A DNA stretch of 5,387 nucleotides from Cyanobacteriota bacterium (GCA_025054735.1 JANWZG010000278.1:1-5387), one strand, 5' to 3'; shown: positions 1 through 5,243, numbered from the stretch's first letter. Numbers and translations are program-made. Notes: generated by a model not told the origin, from the sequence alone.

Positions 1-2058
1 GGTTATCAGTTTCACAGTCAGACTGCCCCAAAAGCTACGCCCTGTTTTCGTTAAATATTCCACCTCTAGTTGGGCACAGCCATACTCCGTTGCTTCCACA
101 AATAGACTGAATTGTTGCTCCGGTGTCAGTGGACTCTTATGCAGTGTTGGCCCATAGACCCCAACTAAGTCTTCTCGACTATCTGCTTCAAATAACTCGA
201 CAGCTCTCTGATTACAAGTAATGATGAGCAAGCTCGCCTGATCAACCAAAAAAATCGCATCTGCTGACTCCTCAAACGTAGCTTGGAATAGATCACGATT
301 GCGAATTAGCTCTGTTTCTATCCGTTTACTCTCTGTAATGTCTCTCGACATTCCCAAGGCGTAGAGGGGATTCCCAGCCTGGTCACGAATTAAACACACC
401 ACAAGGTGCACCCACAGTTGATGTCCATCTTTGTGGATATAGCGCTTTTCCATTTGATATCGAGAGGTAGCGCCTGCAAGCAATTGTTGTAGACTCCTGA
501 AGTCGGCAGCAATATCTTCGGGGTGAGTGAAGTCAACAAAGCTCATGGTCATTAGTTCAGCAAGGCTATAACCGGTCACTTCACTAAGAAGAGAATTGCA
601 ACGAATGATCTTGCCTGTTTTTGGATCGGCCAGAGTAATGGCGATCGGCGCTTCCTCAAACAACTGACGAAACAATGCCTCACTCTGATACAACGCTCGT
701 TCAGCTTGCTGCTGCTGCGTAACATTGCGGACTATCTGTAACACTTGGTCAGGCTTGTAGGGAACAATTCGGGCTTCATAATATTCTTGACGACCTTGGA
801 TGGATAACGTGTAGTGAACGTCCACAATGGTGTTGCGTTGCAGACAGGTTTGGATGGCTGTAAATAGCTGTTGTCCGGCTGGAGGTGGCAGCACATCTTG
901 AATTTTTCGCCCCATAAATTCTTCTGGTGGGCAATATAGACCTTCTGAGCCTTGAGATTTATAGTCAAGGTGGGTACCATCAGCAGCAAGACGAAACAAT
1001 AAATCAGGAAACGCCCGAAACATTGACTCTAACTCTGCATTGCGCTCAGCAAGGCTAGCAGTGCGTTCTTTTACCTCTTGCTCTAGCCGTTGGTTCAAAC
1101 GGCTGAGGGTTAGCTCTGTGTGTTTGCGATCGGTAATATCGGTGTCCATTGCAGTAAACACCCAGCAGCCCAAAGCTTGATCGCGACGGGCAACTATCTT
1201 ACTCATTAACCACCGCAATCTGCCGTCCTTGTGGAAAAACCGATATTCCTGCTCAATAATTTTGCCAGGAGAAAACTGATGGGAAAACTGGACGGCAATA
1301 AAGCGATCGTCGGGGTGTACCCTCGATAACCAGAGATTACTATCAGCCAAAAACTCTTCCGCTGTATAACCAAACACTAATTCACAGCCCGCAGAACCAT
1401 AGCAATATTCCAAGCGCCGATCGTCGTCAAAGATATAGAAACTCGTAATCGCCACAAGGGTTGTGTTGAGAATATCGCTTAGCCTAGTTTCTGAAGTACG
1501 GAGTGCATGCAGGAGTTGTTGACGATCAGTAATATCCTGGAAAAAACCGATCAATTCCCACCAACCGTGGCTCCCATCCCATGTGGCGGTGCAAACAGCA
1601 GATACCCAACGCAGTGAACCATTCTTATGATAAAGTCGAAACTCAAGATTACGAGTCTCGCCAGCAAACAGATGCTCGAAGGAAGGTAGCACAACCTGTT
1701 CTAAGTCTTCAGGGTAAATTCGCGAGAGCCATAAGCCAGGACTGGTCTGCAACTCTGCGAGAGTGTAACCAGAAATAACCTCAAACCCTGCTGATAGGCA
1801 GACAATTTCTATGCGTCGATCAGCATAAGCTCGCCCATAGCTGATGGCAGCAACTGGACTATTGAGGATTGCTCCTAATGTGCTCTCAGCAGCCCGACAA
1901 CGAGCCTCACTTGCAGCTAATGCCTCCTCTAATTGCTGAACCTTCGCTTGCATGGTAACCAATTCACTTGCTTGAGCAGCTAGTTGTTGTTGCAAGTGAG
2001 TATGATCCATGGATTCACAGGTCTGTGGTAACTGATTGGCATCGGGAAGTAACGGCAT
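1..2058 (-). CDS. Multi-PAS sensor protein, C-terminus cut off by window edge (probable signal-transduction kinase or similar)
   Basis: The reading frame is open for 686 codons, from ATG at 2058 to base 1, with no stop. An N-terminal helix rich in Gln, Ala and Glu (about residues 18-58, probably coiled coil) is followed by five PAS modules: about 59-180, 188-312, 342-448, 458-578 and 588-686 onward. Modules 1, 2 and 4 end in recognisable PAC motifs (FFQDITDRQ, TDITDRK, SRDITESKR) preceded by HKNG or HKDG strands. A coiled-coil linker lies near 313-346. Module 3 is more divergent. There are no transmembrane segments, so the sensor is probably cytoplasmic. PAS domains bind ligands or cofactors, or dimerise; proteins of this layout usually end in a histidine kinase, GGDEF/EAL or similar output, but none is visible here. 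Start choice is uncertain: an AGGAG lies 22 nt before the ATG, and in-frame TTG (2070) and GTG (2064) fit it better, TTG at 10 nt spacing. The frame is open upstream to a TGA near 2166, without an ATG. Confidence 0.93.
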   Translation of the reverse strand, partial: MPLLPDANQLPQTCESMDHTHLQQQLAAQASELVTMQAKVQQLEEALAASEARCRAAESTLGAILNSPVAAISYGRAYADRRIEIVCLSAGFEVISGYTLAELQTSPGLWLSRIYPEDLEQVVLPSFEHLFAGETRNLEFRLYHKNGSLRWVSAVCTATWDGSHGWWELIGFFQDITDRQQLLHALRTSETRLSDILNTTLVAITSFYIFDDDRRLEYCYGSAGCELVFGYTAEEFLADSNLWLSRVHPDDRFIAVQFSHQFSPGKIIEQEYRFFHKDGRLRWLMSKIVARRDQALGCWVFTAMDTDITDRKHTELTLSRLNQRLEQEVKERTASLAERNAELESMFRAFPDLLFRLAADGTHLDYKSQGSEGLYCPPEEFMGRKIQDVLPPPAGQQLFTAIQTCLQRNTIVDVHYTLSIQGRQEYYEARIVPYKPDQVLQIVRNVTQQQQAERALYQSEALFRQLFEEAPIAITLADPKTGKIIRCNSLLSEVTGYSLAELMTMSFVDFTHPEDIAADFRSLQQLLAGATSRYQMEKRYIHKDGHQLWVHLVVCLIRDQAGNPLYALGMSRDITESKRIETELIRNRDLFQATFEESADAIFLVDQASLLIITCNQRAVELFEADSREDLVGVYGPTLHKSPLTPEQQFSLFVEATEYGCAQLEVEYLTKTGRSFWGSLTVKLIT

Positions 2059-2289
2059 GATCACGGTCAAAACTACGATTCTCCTAATCAGCGTAGCGCA
2101 GTCTTGTGGGAAACATATTGGCTCTATAAACTCGTTGAAGTGGTAGTCATAAAAACGATGTAATGATCAACTAGGAGTCAAAAGGTCTACCCTTCCTTAC
2201 GGGAGACGATGTTCCTTACCCTCCTTTTTGCAAATCATTACCTTGTAAGCACTACTGTTGAAGTCATCGTCACTAGCAATGTTGCTAAG

Positions 2290-2310
2290 TTTTCCACAGA
2301 GTTTTCCACA
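2290..2310 (+). promoter_or_regulatory. Two tandem DnaA-box-like nonamers
   Basis: TTTTCCACA occurs at 2290-2298 and again at 2302-2310, in the same orientation, 12 bp start to start, about one helical turn apart. A third, inverted copy with one mismatch (TTTTTCACA on the minus strand) is at 2318-2326. TTTTCCACA is the nonamer I know as the preferred DnaA box in cyanobacteria; it differs by one base from the E. coli TTATCCACA. The cluster sits about 100 bp upstream of rnhA. It could be a DnaA-responsive control site or part of a replication-related locus. Three boxes without a neighbouring AT-rich stretch do not suffice to call an origin. Binding is inferred. Confidence 0.5.
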
Positions 2311-2349
2311 GGTAGGGTGTGAAAAACTGATCAACTACTAGGGGTAGCT

Positions 2350-2378
2350 TTAACTAGGCAGTTGTTAAGCTGTATAGG
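2350..2378 (+). promoter_or_regulatory. Weak candidate sigma70-type promoter for rnhA
   Basis: TTAACT (2350-2355) and TATAGG (2373-2378) are separated by 17 bp, each matching 4 of 6 consensus positions. Transcription would begin near 2385, giving a leader of about 30 nt. The match is modest and could be chance. Confidence 0.25.
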
Positions 2379-2413
2379 CTAATAGTTACTTCTGTACTAA
2401 CACTGAATTACTC

Positions 2414-3283
2414 ATGGGCAATATTAAGAGTATCTACACGGATGGAGCCTGTTCTGGCAATCCAGGATCAGGTGGGTGGGGTGTGGTCATCTATTTTTCC
2501 GACGGCACTGTGCATGAACTTGGTGGTGCAGAACCACACACTACGAACAATCGCATGGAACTGCAGGCAGCGATCGCAGCGCTAGAGTTCTGGCAACAGG
2601 TCAACCCATCTGAGCCAGTCACGCTCTACACCGATAGCGACTATCTGCGCAACGGCATCACAAAATGGATATCGAGCTGGAAGAAAAAAGGCTGGAAAAC
2701 GTCAAAGGGCGAAGCAGTGCTGAATCAAGATCTATGGCAGCGGCTTGATGCTCTCAATTCTGCCTTAGTGAGATGGAACTATGTAAAAGCCCATGCTGGT
2801 TATGAGGGGAATGAGCGCTGTGATCAAATTGCGCGTTCGTTTTCGCTGCACAAGCCCATTGAATTGCGGGTGAGTGATCATTTAGTTACAGATGTAAAAA
2901 AATCACAACATTCCTTAACGCAGATAGCAGACATGAGTCAAGTCACCGTCGTAAAATCCTCTGTGAACGATCATGCCCTTATTACCCCAGGCTTGGCAAT
3001 GACAGACTCTCCTGTTTCAACTCCACCAGATAGCCTTGATGACCTTCCCCGCGAAGTGCGGGTTGGGCAGCTTCGTAACTTGGTTGATACCCTGCGGATT
3101 GCGGATGAAGTCGCTCGCAAAGGTTATCTCATCACCAGTTCTGAACTTGCAGACTTGATGGATGTGAATGCTAGCGCAGTTACTAGCCGTGGCGATCATT
3201 GGGTATGGCGCAATTGGGTTGTCTCACGAGTTCGGCGCGAGGGCAATCAAATTCTTTGGCAGCTTGAGCGTGTCGATGGTTAA
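2414..3283 (+). CDS. rnhA: Ribonuclease HI with a cyanobacterial-type C-terminal extension
   Basis: This 289-residue protein has RNase HI at residues 1-145. The enzyme cleaves the RNA strand of RNA:DNA hybrids using two metal ions, removing R-loops and primer RNA. All active-site residues are visible: D10 (YTDGAC), E49 (NNRMEL), D74 (YTDSD), H127 (KAHAGYEGNE) and D137 (ERCDQIA), matching E. coli D10/E48/D70/H124/D134. The basic protrusion is W85 to K95 (WISSWKKKGWK). D10 sits at the E. coli position, supporting this ATG, although no Shine-Dalgarno is evident. Typical RNase HI is about 155 residues. Here a Ser/Thr-rich linker (about 146-205) joins a compact C-terminal domain (about 206-289) with a helix-turn-helix-like stretch (ITSSELADLMDVNASAVTSR) and a Trp-rich end (WVWRNWVVSRVRR). 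The extension may bind nucleic acid, which is inference. A full HIP1 site lies inside the gene at 2570-2577. Confidence 0.96.
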   Translation: MGNIKSIYTDGACSGNPGSGGWGVVIYFSDGTVHELGGAEPHTTNNRMELQAAIAALEFWQQVNPSEPVTLYTDSDYLRNGITKWISSWKKKGWKTSKGEAVLNQDLWQRLDALNSALVRWNYVKAHAGYEGNERCDQIARSFSLHKPIELRVSDHLVTDVKKSQHSLTQIADMSQVTVVKSSVNDHALITPGLAMTDSPVSTPPDSLDDLPREVRVGQLRNLVDTLRIADEVARKGYLITSSELADLMDVNASAVTSRGDHWVWRNWVVSRVRREGNQILWQLERVDG

Positions 3284-3406
3284 GAAAATCAACATCCCGT
3301 GCGTAAAGGTCTTCTAGCCTTTTGTAGTGAGGGATAATAGTGGTAGGACGCTAGTGCTCTGTCGCTTGAGCTGGCTCTACCGCCCAACACTTTATCACTA
3401 CAGTTT

Positions 3407-3412
3407 GGAGGG
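3407..3412 (+). promoter_or_regulatory. Ribosome binding site of the pentapeptide-repeat gene
   Basis: GGAGGG lies 5 nt before ATG 3418 and is a strong Shine-Dalgarno. It fixes the start used here and argues against the overlapping ORF at 3327-3545 in another frame. Confidence 0.75.
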
Positions 3413-3417
3413 CAACG

Positions 3418-3852
3418 ATGATCAAACCGTTGACGATCGCTACGCTGGCCACCATTACAGCCCTACTGTTGACAACTCCTGTTCGTGGTGCCAACCCAGA
3501 GCATGTGCAACAACTGTTAACTACAGGGGCTTGTCCATTCTGTGACTTGTCGGGCGCAGACCTGCAAGGTGCTCACTTGTTGGGGGCAGATCTGCGAAAT
3601 GCAAACCTGCGGGGTGCCAAGCTTGTAGGCGCTAACCTAGAAGGTGCTGATTTTACAAAGGCAGATCTGACAGGTGCAGATCTCTCTCAAGCCATGGTTA
3701 CCAACGCCTCATTCAACTACGCTAACCTGAACCAAGTTAACTTGACGGGGGCACAGATGTATCATGCCGATGTCACTCATGCCTCGCTGCTTGGCGTTAC
3801 TCTGGTTAATGCCCAGATCCATGGCACCAACATTGGTGTTGGTGGCGACTAG
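3418..3852 (+). CDS. Exported pentapeptide-repeat protein
   Basis: The 144-residue product begins with a Sec-type signal peptide: K3, a hydrophobic core at about 5-20, and a likely cut after G24 by the -3/-1 rule (V22, G24). A short helix (about 27-36) and the motif CPFCDLSGADL follow. From C42 to V141 I count 20 consecutive pentapeptides of the A-(D/N)-L-x-G type with no gap. In this fold four pentapeptides make one square coil, so about five coils of right-handed beta-helix are expected. The repeats degrade toward the end (AMVTN, VTLVN, TNIGV). Cleaved proteins of this kind in cyanobacteria are placed in the thylakoid lumen or periplasm; their biochemical role is largely unknown. C39 and C42 form a CxxC at the head of the helix. 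The gene stands alone, 134 bp after rnhA, with a possible -10 GATAAT at 3333-3338 and no good -35. No enzymatic residues are recognised. Confidence 0.92.
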   Translation: MIKPLTIATLATITALLLTTPVRGANPEHVQQLLTTGACPFCDLSGADLQGAHLLGADLRNANLRGAKLVGANLEGADFTKADLTGADLSQAMVTNASFNYANLNQVNLTGAQMYHADVTHASLLGVTLVNAQIHGTNIGVGGD

Positions 3853-3905
3853 GGTGTTGGTGGAAACTGGTGCTGTTCTGGCGTTGTCTGAATGCTGACT
3901 CTGTT

Positions 3906-4259
3906 CTAGAGTTTAGGCGTGGAAAGAATGCTTTGTACTAAGCCAAACACTGGTGTTGGATCTAGCCCCGTCAATTGTTGAAACTGGTCAGGGGTAATAG
4001 TGTTGGCGATCGACTGCTGCTCCCACATCTGCAACTTTTGGTACGTCTCCTCTAAAAAAGCCACGCCGCGCACTAACGGTACTGATAACCAGTGATCTAC
4101 CAACGTGTCTACGATCGCCAGTTCTAAGAGTGGTGCCGGAAAGGCCTGCATCATCACCTGAAGGTAGCTAGCAAACGCCTCCCCCTGGGCACCCGCAAGG
4201 TTGTAACTATCCACAATATATTGCAAACGTTGTTTTTGTAACTGTGCCAACAAACTCAA
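3906..4259 (-). CDS. Uncharacterised helical soluble protein, about 117 aa, TTG start
   Basis: I do not recognise this family. The frame runs to TAG at 3906-3908. It has no ATG near the N-terminus: TAA stands two codons before the first TTG (4283), and the first internal Met is at codon 44 of that longer version. A strong AGGGAGGT (complement of 4267-4274) lies 7 nt before a second TTG at 4259, so I choose 4259; the longer version from 4283 would have 125 residues. The protein looks mainly alpha-helical and soluble, with a Gln/Leu-rich N-terminus (LLAQLQKQRLQYIVDSY), a hydrophobic middle (PAPLLELAIVDTLVDHWL) and a C-terminal TPDQFQQLTGLDPTPVFG segment. There is no signal peptide, transmembrane helix or metal motif. 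It is convergent with the pentapeptide gene, with 53 bp between stops. Natural amino-acid composition and the strong ribosome site argue for a real gene. Confidence 0.7.
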   Translation of the reverse strand: MSLLAQLQKQRLQYIVDSYNLAGAQGEAFASYLQVMMQAFPAPLLELAIVDTLVDHWLSVPLVRGVAFLEETYQKLQMWEQQSIANTITPDQFQQLTGLDPTPVFGLVQSILSTPKL

Positions 4260-4266
4260 GTCACTG

Positions 4267-4274
4267 ACCTCCCT
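4267..4274 (-). promoter_or_regulatory. Strong Shine-Dalgarno deciding a TTG start
   Basis: The minus strand reads AGGGAGGT followed by 7 nt and then TTG at 4259. The upstream TTG at 4283 has no comparable site, so translation more likely begins at 4259. Confidence 0.6.
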
Positions 4275-4300
4275 CAAGTGCAAACGTTAATATTCCCCGT

Positions 4301-4332
4301 CTATGCATAGTAGCAGTGTCATGCTTCACTGC
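4301..4332. repeat. Small palindrome plus hairpin upstream of the minus-strand 117-aa gene
   Basis: CTATGCATAG (4301-4310) is a perfect 10-bp palindrome. Directly after it, GCAGTG (4313-4318) and CACTGC (4327-4332) form a 6-bp stem with an 8-base loop. Both lie 40-75 bp upstream of the gene starting at 4259, where a promoter or operator would be expected. The remainder of the gap to 4496 shows no gene, tRNA or clear terminator. The function is inferred and chance is possible. Confidence 0.35.
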
Positions 4333-4496
4333 ATAATGAAGTCTTTCAGGGAGAATTATCAGTTGTATGGCTACAGACATAAGGTGCTAGTAGCCAGTCA
4401 GCATACCTGAGAAACCTAGAGGATCCATGCGGTTGCAGGTAGCTAGGTGTGTTAAGTACCTCACTTTAGTAAAAGCTTACCGGTCACGACCAAGGG

Positions 4497-4724
4497 TTAA
4501 GCTGCCAGAAGCTCGGGCTGGCGGACTTGTTTGAGCCTGATAATTTTAGATGTTTGAGGTTCAGGTAGCTCAAGCGTGTTGGGGGAGAAGATTCCCTCTG
4601 CCAGCACAATAACCAGCATGATGGCGCAGAAAATCATGACTAGGATAGAGAGTATCACTCTCTCTTCATCAGGTTGTGAAACACCACGGCGAAAGTTGCA
4701 CCCTAGGCAACGGAGTTTATGCAT
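4497..4724 (-). CDS. Small single-pass membrane protein, 75 aa, unrecognised
   Basis: ATG at 4724 to TAA at 4497-4499. A Cys- and Arg-containing N-terminus (KLRCLGCNFRRG, with C6 and C9 as CxxC) and an acidic patch (PDEER) precede one clear transmembrane helix, about residues 23-42 (VILSILVMIFCAIMLVIVLA). A polar C-terminal tail of about 30 residues contains Pro-Glu and Lys/Arg segments. The three positive charges before the helix suggest that the N-terminus stays in the cytoplasm. The ribosome site is poor: only AAGG one base before the ATG. The frame is open upstream to a TAG near 4821 but offers no ATG, GTG or TTG there, so 4724 is the only standard start for the whole protein; GTG at codon 23 would give a 53-residue form. 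The hydrophobic helix and a TATACT box upstream favour a real gene, but no family is recognised. Confidence 0.5.
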   Translation of the reverse strand: MHKLRCLGCNFRRGVSQPDEERVILSILVMIFCAIMLVIVLAEGIFSPNTLELPEPQTSKIIRLKQVRQPELLAA

Positions 4725-4781
4725 GCCTTGCTGAATCAGCAGAGCTGAATAAATTTTTCCGCAGAGCCTAACCGATAGGAG

Positions 4782-4796
4782 AGTATAGCGCGCGCT
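4782..4796 (-). promoter_or_regulatory. Candidate -10 box and adjoining GC-alternating palindrome
   Basis: On the minus strand TATACT (complement of 4782-4787) matches 5 of 6 bases of the -10 consensus and would start transcription about 50 bases before ATG 4724. No convincing -35 is found at the right spacing. Overlapping it by one base is the perfect palindrome AGCGCGCGCT (4787-4796), placed where an activator or repressor could act on this promoter and on the divergent ORF at 4823. Confidence 0.35.
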
Positions 4797-4822
4797 GCTG
4801 TACTCAAATACGGTAAGTAACT

Positions 4823-5038
4823 ATGAACAAAATTTCCACTGCTGTAACCTCTGTTGTTGCAACCCTCGCCATTGCTAGTGTTATGCCTACAACAACCAAC
4901 CCATGTCCACAATGGAAACATCTTCTGCCGTCAACCTCACCATCCATCACCCTCCGCCATGTCCACTATTCGCCGTTAATCCTTGTGAGGGTTCAAAGGT
5001 GCGACCGTCGGAAGGGTAGTCTCTGCCCTAGAGCTTAG
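4823..5038 (+). CDS. Doubtful small ORF with signal-peptide-like N-terminus, possibly a frameshifted remnant
   Basis: The 71-codon frame begins with a convincing export signal: N2 K3, then a hydrophobic run at about 7-20 (AVTSVVATLAIASV). After residue 22 the character changes to Pro/His/Arg-rich sequence ending RRKGSLCPRA, which does not look like a folded secreted domain. From 4903 another frame offers a 38-residue stretch (MSTMETSSAVNLTIHH, then CPLFAVNPCEG) ending at TAG 5017-5019. This could be the original continuation, joined by a small indel near 4890-4905. The decamer CCATGTCCAC occurs at 4901-4910 and again at 4958-4967. No good Shine-Dalgarno precedes the ATG. It may be a short secreted peptide, a decayed gene or a chance ORF; no family is recognised. 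Confidence 0.3.
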   Translation: MNKISTAVTSVVATLAIASVMPTTTNPCPQWKHLLPSTSPSITLRHVHYSPLILVRVQRCDRRKGSLCPRA

Positions 5039-5193
5039 GCATAAAGCCATAGGTAACGTCGTCGCTGCCTAGACCAAGGCAAGATGATCGCCCTGATTCA
5101 CGGGTTACCATGCATCTTTCCAGTCTGGATAGTGACGTATTACGATATATCAAAAACTGGTGGATTAGGACAAATTGATGGCTGTCAAGGCTC

Positions 5194-5219
5194 GTAGTGA
5201 GGACTTAAGTCCTCACTAC
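5194..5219. repeat. Perfect 26-bp palindrome, probable interspersed intergenic repeat
   Basis: The half-site GTAGTGAGGACTT is followed immediately by its exact reverse complement, giving 26 bp of dyad symmetry centred on CTTAAG (5204-5209). Outer arms TTAGGAC (5165-5171) and GTCCTAA (5224-5230) pair with each other around it. No T-run follows, so it is not a standard terminator. I recall similar GTAGTGAGGACT...AGTCCTCACTAC palindromes in intergenic DNA of several filamentous cyanobacteria; this is memory and was not searched. A mobile palindromic repeat is favoured over a unique operator. Confidence 0.75.
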
Positions 5220-5243
5220 TAACGTCCTAACTGCACTGTGTAT

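Larger units (their letters stand above)
2059..2413. other. Divergent intergenic region between the PAS sensor and rnhA
   Basis: This 355-base region separates two divergently transcribed genes and must carry both promoters. It contains two tandem TTTTCCACA boxes (2290-2298 and 2302-2310), a direct repeat TGATCAACTA (2164-2173 and 2328-2337), and a weak candidate promoter for rnhA. One short ORF (2209-2322, 37 codons) has a GGGAG only 3 nt before its ATG and is not convincing. No tRNA, riboswitch or strong terminator was recognised. For the minus-strand sensor, TATAGA (complement of 2124-2129) is a possible -10, without a good -35. Confidence 0.7.

Noticed and set aside
732..989. Minus-strand 85-codon ORF
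   Set aside because: It lies wholly inside the multi-PAS gene on the same strand in a different frame; the PAS frame has the clear domain signal.
1581..1778. Plus-strand 65-codon ORF
   Set aside because: Antisense to the first PAS module, with no ribosome site or domain character.
2281..2413. Chromosomal replication origin
   Set aside because: Only two exact DnaA boxes, no adjoining AT-rich unwinding region and no dnaA or dnaN gene in view; kept as a regulatory-site finding.
3017..3199. Minus-strand 60-codon ORF
   Set aside because: Antisense to the conserved-looking C-terminal domain of RNase HI; a shadow.
3305..3323. AAAGG/CCTTT stem with TTTT as a terminator for rnhA
   Set aside because: Only five base pairs, AT-rich, with an 8-base loop and a broken T-run; too weak to call.
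3327..3545. Plus-strand 72-codon ORF
   Set aside because: Overlaps the pentapeptide gene in another frame. The GGAGGG at 3407-3412 serves ATG 3418, and the composition is not protein-like.
3898..3912. ACTCT/AGAGT hairpin between the convergent genes as a shared terminator
   Set aside because: Five weak base pairs with no T-run, overlapping the stop codon of the minus-strand gene.
4321..4410. Plus-strand 29-codon ORF starting MLHCIMKSF
   Set aside because: Very short, no Shine-Dalgarno, overlaps the hairpin and has no recognisable features.
4380..4496. tRNA or small structured RNA in the gap
   Set aside because: No TpsiC-like motif, no acceptor pairing, and only short chance stems such as AGGTA/TACCT.
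4736..4921. Minus-strand 61-codon ORF
   Set aside because: Runs through the divergent promoter zone and antisense to the signal-peptide ORF; no ribosome site and poor composition.
5194..5219. Rho-independent terminator
   Set aside because: The dyad is strong but has no loop and no downstream T-run on either strand, and no confident gene ends beside it.
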